From Bryobacterales bacterium (lineage in GTDB: Bacteria > Acidobacteriota > Terriglobia > Bryobacterales > Bryobacteraceae): DNA of 32,393 bases. The first letter of the stretch is position 1. Each line of letters starts with the position of its first letter. The notes below the pieces were generated by a model. That model made no database searches and was not told the origin of the DNA. It worked only from the letters and a program-made list of their open reading frames with translations. Below, in pieces: positions 15,189 to 23,707 of this stretch. The DNA is taken from the NCBI GenBank assembly GCA_020847315.1, contig JADLCF010000222.1, positions 1 to 32,393 of the forward strand, given 5' to 3'. Both the position numbers and the translations under genes were made by a program.

Positions 15189-16349
15189 TTAGTCCACGGG
15201 CCTTGGAGCGTTGTAACCACGCTTTGCGACGATCGAGTATTTGATCGGCTTCCCCTTCCCATCCACAACCCGCAGGGGTTCCCCGGTGGTGGGATTCACG
15301 AGTTGCACTTCGATGCGGCGAAACTTGCCATCGCGTTCCAGATTCGTCGGTTGATAGACGAGATTGTACTGGTTCCGCATGGCCTGCTGGATCGCGTTGT
15401 AAATCGAAGGAAACTCGCCGTAGAAACGGGGAAAAAACGATTGTCCGCCGCTTTCCTTCGCGAAGGTGCGCATCTGGTTATCGGCCTGCAGGAAATCCAT
15501 GCGAGCGATGGGCCCCAGCATGCCGCGGGAATCCATGTACTCGCGGATCCATTGCATGAGGCCGATGGTGTAAATGGGGATGCCCGCGTTCTGCACCACT
15601 TTGCGGGCTTCGCCGAAGTTCAGCTTGCTGAAGGTATCCATGCCGCTCGCAATCACGATCACGGCCTTGCGCCCTTCGATCCCTTCCATGCGCTCCAGCG
15701 TGAATTGCAATGCGTCATAGAGATTCGATTCGCTAAAGCCGGGGATCTGCAAGCGCCGCATGGCCTGCATGGAATCCATGCGATTGGTGGAAAAATCCGA
15801 GAGAATTTCGGGGCGCAGATCGTAAGCGATAATCGCGAGGTAGTCTTCCGGTTGGAGGCTGTCGATGAAGCCCTGGGTGGCAACGAGCGTCTGATACCAG
15901 GTTTCGCTCCAGAACGATTGGAACTGCGCGCTGAACTCCACCACGAGGCAAACTGTCATGGGGGCTTGGCCGACCTCGAAACCGGAAAGCTTCTGCGGAA
16001 CGCCATCCTCGAGAACACGGAAGTTGCCCGGCGGGATATTCGGGATGAACCGCCCTTTGTTATCGAGCACCGCCACGGGCACGTCCACGGTTAACACGTC
16101 GCTGCGAAATGTGGCCGCGCCTTCGACGGCTTCCTCGCCCGGCTGTTTCTTGAATTTCGACTCCACCTTCGGCCCCTCTGCAGGGGGACGCTCGCCTTCC
16201 GCGTCGGGACGCGGCCTCGCCACAGTGCCAGTGCGCGGCTGGATGGGGCCTTGGCCCTGCGCCCAAAGCTGTTGCGTGAGGAGCGCGCCGAGGAAACATG
16301 CCACTAGCGCCAAAACGACCGGCGGGAATCGTAGGGGAAATCGGATCAT
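15189..16349 (-). CDS. Secreted VWFA-domain protein (acidobacterial VWFA-related family) with altered metal site
   Basis: A 386-residue protein with a signal peptide (residues 1-31, ending QLWAQ), a low-complexity stretch, an immunoglobulin-like entry segment (VDVPVAVLDNKGRFIPNIP at 88-106) and a von Willebrand factor A domain. In the metal-ion site the expected DxSxS reads EFSAQ (138-142): glutamate for the aspartate and glutamine for the last serine. Other A-domain features are present (ALQFTLERMEGIEGRKAVIV, IPIYTIGL). This family is abundant in acidobacteria; binding partners are unknown. The ATG at 16349 follows GAGG at 8 nt and is preferred over a TTG at 16379. Confidence 0.8.
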   Translation of the reverse strand: MIRFPLRFPPVVLALVACFLGALLTQQLWAQGQGPIQPRTGTVARPRPDAEGERPPAEGPKVESKFKKQPGEEAVEGAATFRSDVLTVDVPVAVLDNKGRFIPNIPPGNFRVLEDGVPQKLSGFEVGQAPMTVCLVVEFSAQFQSFWSETWYQTLVATQGFIDSLQPEDYLAIIAYDLRPEILSDFSTNRMDSMQAMRRLQIPGFSESNLYDALQFTLERMEGIEGRKAVIVIASGMDTFSKLNFGEARKVVQNAGIPIYTIGLMQWIREYMDSRGMLGPIARMDFLQADNQMRTFAKESGGQSFFPRFYGEFPSIYNAIQQAMRNQYNLVYQPTNLERDGKFRRIEVQLVNPTTGEPLRVVDGKGKPIKYSIVAKRGYNAPRPVD

Positions 16350-16469
16350 CGAACAAACCTCGGGACAGGAGTTGCTCAAACTCTATCAGATTCAACGACG
16401 CATTCCCCATGCTCAACGTTTCGTGGCGATGCCGGGCAACAGGGGAGCAAGGGGCGCAGATCCCAGACG

Positions 16470-16504
16470 CCGGACGGGGGCGCGATACCCGCGCCCCCGT
16501 CCGG
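16470..16504. terminator. Strong GC-rich hairpin after the TonB-dependent receptor gene
   Basis: A perfect 15-bp stem (16470-16484 with 16490-16504) around the loop ATACC, 10 nt beyond the receptor stop on the minus strand. There is no long U run on that side, so it may act as a terminator or as a 3' stabiliser. It also insulates the VWFA gene. Confidence 0.65.
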
Positions 16505-16513
16505 AAAACCACT

Positions 16514-19510
16514 TCAGAACGTGAACCGAAGCGAGAGATCCACCACGCGATTGCCGGCATTGCCGCTCATCGGCCCAAACCCGGCGAGGCCATTCGATTG
16601 CCCGAAGAGCGGCGAGGAGAGATTGCCGATGGGGTTCGAAGGACTGGTGGAATTCAGCAGGTTGCGGGCGCTGACAGAGAACTGTAGCGAGTACTTCCCG
16701 CTCCCTCCGCCAAAGCCTCCACCCATCGGACCCGGACCGCCCGGACCGCCCGGGCCGCGGCCGCCACCCATCGGACCCGGACCGCCTCCCATTCTGCCAC
16801 CGCCTCCGCCCATCGGGGGAGGAGGAGCACCGTCGGGCATACCGCCTGGCATCGGTGGAACGCCGCCACGCTCTCCAAAGCTCCAGGTGCGGCTTAGACG
16901 GAGGTTCACGGTAAACTGCCCGGGGCCTTCACCGAAATTACGGCCGATCATCGTGGCGCCGGGGAGCGGGTTGGAGTCAAAGGCGCCCCAGGGAGTCTGC
17001 ACAACGCCGGGGCGGGCAAGGTCCGTCGCCAGCGCCGGGCGGTCATTGAACACGGTATCCCCATTGTTGTCGCGCCCGGTGGTGATGTCGAAGGGCATAC
17101 CGGAGCGGTACATCACGAACGGGTTCAGAGAGAAGCCCCATGGGATATTCACGTTGCCCCCCATCACGGCGCGGTGACGGATATCCATTTGGCTGCGGCC
17201 CCATTCGCCCGAAAGGTCATACTGATTGGCCGGGAGGCCGGCGCCGCGATCCGCATCGGAACTCGCGTGGCCATAGGCGTAGAAGCCGAAGAACATGATG
17301 CGGCTGTTGAAGCGGGTGCTCAGATTCGTGATGAGTTGGTTCTGGTTCATTCGTCCCGTGGCTTCGTAGAGGAACAGATTTTCCGTGCCATAGGGCCGAA
17401 GACCGGAATCGGGCAGCGGAGCGTTAATGTTGCGGGTGCGAAGCGCGTTCAGGGAACGTGAACGGACCCAGTTGACGGCCAGCGTGGTGTGCCCGGGCAG
17501 AGAGCGCTCGACACCCAAAGAGGATTGAAACATATAGGGCGCGCGCAGGTCGCCGGCAACCCGGTAGACGGCCTGCGGAATGGCGTTCGCCGCGAGTTGC
17601 GAGGCGCTGGGGACGGTGGGGAAGAAGTCCGGATTGGTAACGATGAACTGCTGCTGGGTGCTGCCGTTGAAGCGGAGGGATTGCAAGGTATAGCTGTCGC
17701 TAAAGCGGTCATAGAAGATCCCGGCGCCGGCGCGAATCACGGTCTTTCCAGCGCGTCCGTTGCGCGAATCCGGTGACCATGCAAGGCTGGCGCGCGGAGC
17801 AAAGTTGCTGGCGTTGTGAATATTGGTTTGGTTCTCATAGCGGAGTCCAAACCCAAGGGTGAGGCTCGGATGCAGCCGCCAATCGTGCGTGAGGAACAGG
17901 CCCAAATCATACTGGCGCACGGTGGCGCCGGGAGCGCCCGCATTCAGCGTGAACTGATTGGCTCCGCCACCGAGGGCGCGAATCTGCGCAGGGCTGTAGC
18001 CGAGACTTTCGAACCAGAGCGTGCGCCGGTAGCGCTCCAGCGACGTAAGCTGCGCGAGCTCCATCTGGCCGTTGGCGCCGTAGACCGGCTGATTCAGCGC
18101 GTCGAGCACGGGCGCCAGCCCGCCCGTGAAGGTAAAAGTACCCAGAAAGTTATCTGGCGAGACATCGCTGAGATTGCTGCCCCGCAGCCGCCCGCCGAAC
18201 TTGACGGTATGCGCGCCCTTGACGATGGAGGTCATGTTCTGGAATTCGATGCCTTGCCGCTTATTGGAGGAGAGGCCCTGCGTGCTGCCGCCGGACTGGA
18301 AAGAATCGAGAACGTTGAGCGCCGGCGCAAGTTGGAGCGCGGTTTGCGCCTGGCGGAAGCGCGCGAACTCGAAGCGGGTTTCATTGATGGCGGATGCTGA
18401 AAGGGTGGCGGTTTCCGTGAGTTGGAAGATCTCTCCGTTCATTGAGGAATCGAAGGCGCGCGAAGGTAGCGCGAACTGGCCCACGCCGTTATTCCGCGCA
18501 TCCGCGCGAAGCACATCGAAGCGGCCCACGAGCGTGTTGGCGGGGTTGATCTGGTAGTCGAGACGGACGTTTGCATTGGTGCGGCGCTGCGGGGTGACAT
18601 ACGCCTCCCGCACGTTGACAGGCTGGAAAAGCGCGTCGAGAGTAGTGGCGTTGACGACGGCGTTATCGTCGATCTCGCGACGCTCCACATCCACGAAGAA
18701 CGACGCCTTCTTGCCGAGGGGCCCGCCGAAATTGCCGCCGTACATGCGGGTCTGGTAGGGCGCCCGGTTGACGGCAAAGGGATTGCGCGAATTGAGGGAC
18801 TCGTCTCCGAAATTGAAGAAAGTCTGGCCACGAAAGCGATCACTGCCGGGGCGCGTGAGGATCTCGATGCGCCCGAAACCGGGACGGTCATATTCCGCCG
18901 AATAAGGATCCCGATTGATGCGGACTTCCCGGATGGAAGACTTGGGGGGGACGCGCCCGCCGCTGAAGCCATCGACGAAAATCTGCGCTCCGCCCTCCGG
19001 GCCCGAAGCGGGGCCGGCAAGGGCCTGGAGTTCGTCCGAGAGAGCGTCCGGATCATCGGAGAGCGTATTGAGAGCTTCGTCGCGCAAGACGAGCTGGCCC
19101 GCGTTTGAGGAGGACTCCACGGTGACAGTGTCGAGCGCTTCCGCTTCCACGGTCACCTCCTGCGTGGCCAGGAAAACGGTCATCTGAAAGTCGCGCGTGT
19201 TCTCTCCGGCGGTGATCTCGATGGCCGCCTCGTCGATGGGCCGGAAACCGATGGAAGCGATCCGAAGGTGATACTTGCCGGGAGCGATATTGGAAAACGC
19301 AAACGCGCCGCTCACGCCCGTCTCCGCGCTGAGAGCCTTGCCGTCCGCGGAAACGAGCGACACGCTCGCCCCTGGGATCGGCGCGGCGGTGGCGTCGGTA
19401 ACCGTGCCCCGGAAGGATCCGGCGCGGGATTGGGCGGCGAGATGGCCGATCGGAGCGGCCAAGGCGATGAAGATAGCAATTGCAAGGAATCGTAGAAGTC
19501 GAGCGTTCAT
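16514..19510 (-). CDS. TonB-dependent outer-membrane receptor with carboxypeptidase-regulatory-like N-domain
   Basis: A 998-residue protein. Signal peptide at about 1-26 (ends GHLAAQ); a carboxypeptidase-regulatory-like beta domain at about 30-115 (GSFRGTVTDATAAPIPGASV ... GKYHLRI); a plug domain at about 130-230; then a long beta-barrel ending in the outer-membrane signal LRFTF. It resembles the Oar-like receptors typical of acidobacteria rather than classic siderophore receptors, and no TonB box can be named with confidence. A Gly/Pro/Met-rich insert (about residues 881-936) sits near the last strands, built partly from a 45-bp nucleotide repeat. GGGAG at 19519-19523, 8 nt upstream, fixes the start. 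The gene diverges from a regulator-kinase pair, 156 bp away, which may control it. The ligand is unknown. Confidence 0.87.
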   Translation of the reverse strand: MNARLLRFLAIAIFIALAAPIGHLAAQSRAGSFRGTVTDATAAPIPGASVSLVSADGKALSAETGVSGAFAFSNIAPGKYHLRIASIGFRPIDEAAIEITAGENTRDFQMTVFLATQEVTVEAEALDTVTVESSSNAGQLVLRDEALNTLSDDPDALSDELQALAGPASGPEGGAQIFVDGFSGGRVPPKSSIREVRINRDPYSAEYDRPGFGRIEILTRPGSDRFRGQTFFNFGDESLNSRNPFAVNRAPYQTRMYGGNFGGPLGKKASFFVDVERREIDDNAVVNATTLDALFQPVNVREAYVTPQRRTNANVRLDYQINPANTLVGRFDVLRADARNNGVGQFALPSRAFDSSMNGEIFQLTETATLSASAINETRFEFARFRQAQTALQLAPALNVLDSFQSGGSTQGLSSNKRQGIEFQNMTSIVKGAHTVKFGGRLRGSNLSDVSPDNFLGTFTFTGGLAPVLDALNQPVYGANGQMELAQLTSLERYRRTLWFESLGYSPAQIRALGGGANQFTLNAGAPGATVRQYDLGLFLTHDWRLHPSLTLGFGLRYENQTNIHNASNFAPRASLAWSPDSRNGRAGKTVIRAGAGIFYDRFSDSYTLQSLRFNGSTQQQFIVTNPDFFPTVPSASQLAANAIPQAVYRVAGDLRAPYMFQSSLGVERSLPGHTTLAVNWVRSRSLNALRTRNINAPLPDSGLRPYGTENLFLYEATGRMNQNQLITNLSTRFNSRIMFFGFYAYGHASSDADRGAGLPANQYDLSGEWGRSQMDIRHRAVMGGNVNIPWGFSLNPFVMYRSGMPFDITTGRDNNGDTVFNDRPALATDLARPGVVQTPWGAFDSNPLPGATMIGRNFGEGPGQFTVNLRLSRTWSFGERGGVPPMPGGMPDGAPPPPMGGGGGRMGGGPGPMGGGRGPGGPGGPGPMGGGFGGGSGKYSLQFSVSARNLLNSTSPSNPIGNLSSPLFGQSNGLAGFGPMSGNAGNRVVDLSLRFTF
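16719..16786. repeat. Internal 23-bp repeat, period 45 bp, in the receptor gene
   Basis: The sequence starting CCACCCATCGGACCCGGACC occurs at 16719-16741 and 16764-16786, with a shorter related piece near 16809. The 45-bp period is 15 codons, so expansion or loss keeps the frame. It encodes the repeated GPGPMGGG block of the Gly/Pro/Met-rich insert. Confidence 0.75.
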
Positions 19511-19651
19511 AGTGTTGTCTCCCAGGCGCGAAAGGAGTTCCGCAATGGGTCAATCTCAGGCTAAGGGGTCAAGCTTAAGGGAACGTTGGGCGAGCGTGAA
19601 AATTGCTGAACGGCCGTTTACGAATCTTTATGTAACCTCTCGGCGCCGGCA

Positions 19652-19660
19652 TGTTACAGT
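19652..19660 (+). promoter_or_regulatory. Candidate extended -10 promoter giving a leaderless regulator mRNA
   Basis: TGTTACAGT combines a TGn extension with TACAGT. The expected first transcribed base, about 7 nt downstream, is 19667, which is the G of the regulator's GTG start. No Shine-Dalgarno exists there, which agrees with a leaderless message. Confidence 0.4.
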
Positions 19661-19666
19661 CTGGAC

Positions 19667-20353
19667 GTGGAAATCCTTGTGGTGGACGACGATGCCGAGT
19701 TGGCCGGGCTGGTCTCCCGCTTTCTGCAGAAAGAGGGTTTCACCTCAACCGCCGTGCATGATGGCGAAGCGGGCCTGGCGGAGGCGCTGAAGGGCAGCTT
19801 CGATCTGCTGGTTCTGGATGTCATGCTGCCGGGGCTCGACGGGTTCAGCGTCCTCCGTAAGCTACGGGAGAAGAGCCAATTGCCCGTGATCATGCTGACG
19901 GCGCGCGGGCAGGACATTGACCGCATCACAGGGCTCGAACTCGGCGCCGACGATTACCTCGCGAAGCCTTTCAACCCACATGAACTCGTGGCGCGGATCA
20001 AGGCGATTTTTCGCCGGATGGAACCGCGGACGGCCTCGCCTTCGCAGCGAATCGAGGTCAACGGGGTGACGCTGGACCCGGCGGCGCGCGCCGTAAGCGT
20101 GGACGGGCAGCGCGCCGACCTCACCACCATCGAGTTCGACATCCTGGAATTATTGATGCGGGCGGCGGGGCGCGTCCTCTCTCGCGATGCCATCATCGAA
20201 AGCCTCTACGACCGGAAGGCGACGGGCTTCGACCAATCGGTGAACGTCCACATCAGCCACATCCGCCGCAAGATCGAGCTTGGCCGCACGCTGATCAAGA
20301 CGGTGCGCGGCGTGGGTTACCAGTTCTGCAGAAGCGAGGAGGAACTGGGATGA
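19667..20353 (+). CDS. OmpR/PhoB-family response regulator
   Basis: A 228-residue two-domain regulator. Receiver domain: acidic triad VDDDAEL near residues 6-12, phospho-acceptor Asp in LLVLDVMLPGLDG, switch Thr in IMLTARG and lysine in YLAKPFNPHE. The C-terminal winged helix covers about 130-225 (LTTIEFDILELLMRAAGRVL ... VNVHISHIRRKIE ... IKTVRGVGYQF). It binds DNA when phosphorylated by its partner kinase. The start is GTG with no Shine-Dalgarno and probably leaderless. It overlaps the kinase gene by 4 bp (ATGA). The resemblance to CpxR-type regulators, and the divergent receptor gene 156 bp away, suggest envelope or uptake control, with that receptor as a possible target. Confidence 0.93.
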   Translation: MEILVVDDDAELAGLVSRFLQKEGFTSTAVHDGEAGLAEALKGSFDLLVLDVMLPGLDGFSVLRKLREKSQLPVIMLTARGQDIDRITGLELGADDYLAKPFNPHELVARIKAIFRRMEPRTASPSQRIEVNGVTLDPAARAVSVDGQRADLTTIEFDILELLMRAAGRVLSRDAIIESLYDRKATGFDQSVNVHISHIRRKIELGRTLIKTVRGVGYQFCRSEEELG

Positions 20354-21648
20354 ATACCATGTTCACGAAGATCCTCCTATGGTTCGGCATCATGCTGGCG
20401 CTGATGTTCGCGGGGGTGGTGGCGATCACGGCGATTCAGTTCCAGAATTCACCTCCGCGCGGCCCCTGGCAGCCGTTCTACGCCGAGTTGGCCGTGAATG
20501 CGTTCGAGCGCGACGGACCGGAGGGCCTTCGGCAATTCCTGAACCGGTATGGGGCCAGCACGAACGCCAATGTCTTCCTGCTCGATCCGGAAGGGCGCGA
20601 TGTACTCACCGGCAAGACGCACGAATTGCCCAGGGACGACGCGGGGATTCACATTCCGTTTATCAGCAAACCGTCGGGCGGGCCTCGCGTGGCCGAGTGG
20701 GAAGGGTACAAAGTGGTGGCGTATCCGCGCCGCGAGGAGTCCTTCGCGTGGTGGGTGATCCCGCAGAATTTGTGGATCCTGGGCGTGGGCATCGTGTTGT
20801 GTTTCCTTTTGGCCGCCTATCTCTCGTCACCGTTGCGGAAAATTCAGCGGGTGGTGGAGCAATACGGCGAAGGCAACCTCGACCTCCGGATGTCGAGCAA
20901 GCGGCGCGACGAGTTCGGCAAGTTGGCGCGGGCCTTCGACCGCATGGCGGATCGAATCCAGACGCTGTTGGCCGCGGAGAAGCGGTTGTTGCTCGATATC
21001 TCGCACGAACTGCGCTCTCCGCTGGCGCGCATGAGCGTGGCGATCGAGCTGCTTGACGATGCGGGGGAGCGCGATGCGGCGAAATCGCAGATCCGGCGGG
21101 AGACAGAGAGGCTGAACGAACTGATTGGCGGTCTGATCGAAGTGACCCGGGCGGAAGGGGAGCCGGCGGCGCTCCAGACGCAAACGGTATCCATGGATGA
21201 TCTCCTCGGCGAGATCCTGCGCGATTGCGGATATGAGGCAAGGGAGCGAAGCGTGGAGATCGTGTTGGACTCCACGCCCGGTCTAGAGGTGAAGGGGGAT
21301 GCCGAATTGCTGCGGAGAGCCGTTGAGAACGTGCTGCGCAACGCCCTGCGGTATGCACCGGCACACTCGAACGTCACCCTGACCTGCGCGGTGGAGCAGA
21401 TGGAGGTTTCGCTTCGGATTCGCGATTTCGGACCGGGCGCACCTGAAGACCTGCTGGAGCGGCTATTTGACCCCTTCTTCCGCGTGGAGAACGACCGCAA
21501 TCGAAGACAGGGAGGAACGGGGTTGGGCCTCTCGATCGCCCGGCGCGCCGTTGCGGTGCATGGGGGCTCCATCGAGGCCCGGAACGCCAACCCGGGGCTC
21601 TGCGTGGAGATCCGTCTGGCGCCGGCCGGAACCGGGCAAGAGGCCTAA
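20350..21648 (+). CDS. Sensor histidine kinase, CpxA-like
   Basis: A 432-residue membrane kinase. Helix 1 is at about 8-29 and a periplasmic sensing loop of about 110 residues follows. Helix 2 is at about 141-160, then a HAMP linker (SSPLRKIQRVVEQYGEGN onward). The phosphorylated His219 is in LLLDISHELRSPLARM. The ATP-binding domain has N (ENVLRNALRYAP), G1 (IRDFGPGAPEDL) and G2 (GGTGLGLSIARRAV) boxes. This order, and the HELRSPLARM wording, are CpxA-like. It is translated with the upstream regulator (ATGA overlap). Its stop overlaps by 4 bp the stop of the convergent substrate-binding gene. The signal is unknown. Confidence 0.92.
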   Translation: MNTMFTKILLWFGIMLALMFAGVVAITAIQFQNSPPRGPWQPFYAELAVNAFERDGPEGLRQFLNRYGASTNANVFLLDPEGRDVLTGKTHELPRDDAGIHIPFISKPSGGPRVAEWEGYKVVAYPRREESFAWWVIPQNLWILGVGIVLCFLLAAYLSSPLRKIQRVVEQYGEGNLDLRMSSKRRDEFGKLARAFDRMADRIQTLLAAEKRLLLDISHELRSPLARMSVAIELLDDAGERDAAKSQIRRETERLNELIGGLIEVTRAEGEPAALQTQTVSMDDLLGEILRDCGYEARERSVEIVLDSTPGLEVKGDAELLRRAVENVLRNALRYAPAHSNVTLTCAVEQMEVSLRIRDFGPGAPEDLLERLFDPFFRVENDRNRRQGGTGLGLSIARRAVAVHGGSIEARNANPGLCVEIRLAPAGTGQEA

Positions 21649-22637
21649 GGATAAAGCACCGCATCGGGCGGCAAGGGAAAGCGGAGCCGCGCGGCAAATT
21701 CAGAATTGCCCACCACCCGCGATTGCTTGTTTCTCGCGAGAGGAATCTCCTCCGGTTTCGTCCCGGCAAGGATGCGAAGAGCCTGGCCGGCCATCCATTC
21801 GCCGGGTTCCCGGTCCACGTTCACGCGGCCGGCAACGCAATAGCGAATCATCGAAGCATTGCAGCAGAAAACGGGCACGCGAATGTGCTCCCGGATATGC
21901 TCCACGGCCGCCTCTTCATCCCAATGCCGGATCCCGGTATTCGTCACGAAAAACACAACGTCGGTATTGCGGTTGGCCCACAGAAAGGCTCTCTTCCAGT
22001 GCTCAAAATCGGAGACCAGGCCGTAAGTGGTGGAGAGGCCGGACTTCCAGTAGACCGGATCCAGAAAGCGGTGGTTCCTTCGCTCCAAGGGTGTGTCCGC
22101 CGAGAGGACGAAGAGATTGCGTATCCCAGGTGCGCGCATCTTTACGAGAGCGATGGTTTCCTCGACCGGCGGCGCCTCCACCATGCCGGTGACGTACTTG
22201 TTCGGAACCTCGTAGGGGTCCGCCGTCCATTCCACGCCGGAAAACAGAACGGGGATGGGACCGGCGCGGAGGAATGGGACGACCAGATGGCGCATGGCGA
22301 ATTCGCCGGAGACCAGAACGACATCGGGCCGGGAAATTCGGATGACCGCGTTCGCCCCTTGCGCGGCTTGCGGAAGCGCGGCGGGGTGGCGCGCTCCATC
22401 GAGGTATAGAGTTTGGGGCTCAAGACCGGCCGTGGCGAGACGTTCGCGGACAGCTTGCGCAACCGCGTCACCGGGCGCGTAGCCGCGATGATACGAGTTG
22501 ACGTAGACCACACGCGGCTTCTTATGAGCGCAGGCGTTCGCTCCGGCGGCCGCGGCGACGGCGAGCCCCAGCCATTGGCGGCGCGTGCAAGCGCCGGGTG
22601 GGGCGATGGCGGGAATACGATGGCGCTTCGTCAACAA
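21645..22637 (-). CDS. ABC-transporter-type substrate-binding protein with Tat-like signal
   Basis: A 330-residue periplasmic-binding-protein fold of the ABC_sub_bind kind (VVYVNSYHRGYAPGD at the start of the mature part, VVLVSGEFAMRHLVVPFL and VFFVTNTGIRHW later). The N-terminus has CTRRQWLGLAVAAAAGANAC: twin arginines at 19-20, a hydrophobic stretch and Cys36, so it may be exported by Tat and could be a lipoprotein, although ANAC is a poor lipobox. The start is TTG at 22637 without a clear Shine-Dalgarno. No permease or ATPase gene accompanies it. Its end meets the end of the histidine kinase gene, so it could feed a ligand signal to that kinase or serve a distant transporter. Both ideas are inference. 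Confidence 0.7.
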   Translation of the reverse strand: MLTKRHRIPAIAPPGACTRRQWLGLAVAAAAGANACAHKKPRVVYVNSYHRGYAPGDAVAQAVRERLATAGLEPQTLYLDGARHPAALPQAAQGANAVIRISRPDVVLVSGEFAMRHLVVPFLRAGPIPVLFSGVEWTADPYEVPNKYVTGMVEAPPVEETIALVKMRAPGIRNLFVLSADTPLERRNHRFLDPVYWKSGLSTTYGLVSDFEHWKRAFLWANRNTDVVFFVTNTGIRHWDEEAAVEHIREHIRVPVFCCNASMIRYCVAGRVNVDREPGEWMAGQALRILAGTKPEEIPLARNKQSRVVGNSEFAARLRFPLPPDAVLYP

Positions 22638-22678
22638 GAGGCCCGCTGCACTCAGACGCGGGCGGTGTGTCCCTCATT

Positions 22679-23482
22679 CTATAGCACGTCGGCAAAACCG
22701 CGCCGCAAGCGGCGGAAGACGAATCCGCCCGCGACGAAGATTACAAGAGAAAACGCGGCGGCAATAAGGAAATCGTTGAGGGCCGGCGCACCCGAGCCGA
22801 GGACGCATTGCCGGTAAATGCCCACGAAATAGGCCATCGGATTGAGGACGAGAATAAAGCGGAGCGATTCCGGCACCATGCGCTCTTCGATAAAAATGGG
22901 CGTGAACCAGAACCAGAAGGTGAGCAGCACCCCGACAAGCTGGGATACATCGCGCAGATAAACGTGGAGGCTGGCGACAATCCAGCTAAGACCGACCGAG
23001 AACATCGCCAGAAGGAAGACGGCGGGCAGCAAGAGCGGCAGATAGGCGCTCACGTGGCGTTCCCAGATGGCGGTGGCCCCGATGAGCACGGCCATTCCCA
23101 GAAAATGCTGCACACAGGAGGAGAGGAAGATCGAGAGCGGAATGGATTCCACTGGAAAGACGGTCTTGGTGATGAAATTGCGATTGTCGACGAAAGAAGA
23201 AGCCGAGCGGCTGAGGGAATCCGAGAAGAGCGTCCAGGGGAGTTGCGCGCTGAACAGATAGAGCGGGTAGTTGCGGGCAAGTTCCCCTTGCGGCTGGACG
23301 CGGAAGCAAATCTGGAAAACGAAGACCCAGCTTGCGAGGAGCACCAAGGGTTGAATGACGCCCCACAACCAGCCGCCGAAGGAGCCGACGTAGCGCTTAT
23401 CGAAATCCCGCCGCACCAGTTGGTACAGTAATTCCCTGCGGGCTACCAGATTTTGCAGGAAGTAGGAACCGGGGAAGCGCAT
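22679..23482 (-). CDS. ABC-2 type permease for polysaccharide/lipid-linked glycan export (Wzm/TagG-like)
   Basis: A 267-residue integral membrane protein with about six hydrophobic helices. The N-terminus (LLYQLVRRDFDKRYVGSFGG) is the usual amphipathic entry of Wzm/TagG/KpsM permeases. LNPMAYFVGIYRQCVLG before the last helix is the C-terminal family signature. Such permeases pair with a Wzt-type ATPase to move O-antigen, teichoic acid or capsule chains across the cytoplasmic membrane. No ATPase gene is next to it: upstream is tRNA-His and downstream, 41 bp away on the same strand, is the substrate-binding gene. Those two do not form a known transporter together. The ATG has no strong Shine-Dalgarno. 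Confidence 0.85.
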   Translation of the reverse strand: MRFPGSYFLQNLVARRELLYQLVRRDFDKRYVGSFGGWLWGVIQPLVLLASWVFVFQICFRVQPQGELARNYPLYLFSAQLPWTLFSDSLSRSASSFVDNRNFITKTVFPVESIPLSIFLSSCVQHFLGMAVLIGATAIWERHVSAYLPLLLPAVFLLAMFSVGLSWIVASLHVYLRDVSQLVGVLLTFWFWFTPIFIEERMVPESLRFILVLNPMAYFVGIYRQCVLGSGAPALNDFLIAAAFSLVIFVAGGFVFRRLRRGFADVL

Positions 23483-23630
23483 GATCTGGGGTGTCGTCCG
23501 CCCCTCATTCAGGGTAGCGGATCACGAGGATAGGCCGCGCGAAGGTGCTCATGATACGGAAAATTGTGTGTGAGGAGCGGACCAAATGGATCCAATGGAG
23601 GCGTCAGCGAGGCGCCGGATCAAGAAAGGA

Positions 23631-23707
23631 TGGGGTGGATGACGGGGCTCGAACCCGCGACAGCCAGAACCACAATCTGGAGCTCTACCAACTGAGCTAC
23701 ATCCACC
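23631..23707 (-). tRNA. tRNA-His (anticodon GUG)
   Basis: The minus strand folds into a full cloverleaf. The acceptor arm is GTGGATG/CATCCAC, the D arm GCTC...GAGC, the anticodon arm CCAGA-TTGTGGT-TCTGG with GTG in the loop, and the T arm CGGG-TTCGAGC-CCCG. The histidine identity element is present: an extra G at the 5' end (G-1, base 23707) opposite C73. The 3' CCA is encoded (23631-23633). Length is 77 including G-1 and CCA. Confidence 0.96.

Noticed and set aside
15087-16094. Plus-strand open frame of 335 codons opposite the VWFA gene
   Set aside because: It is antisense to a recognisable domain, begins in a terminator and has unnatural composition.
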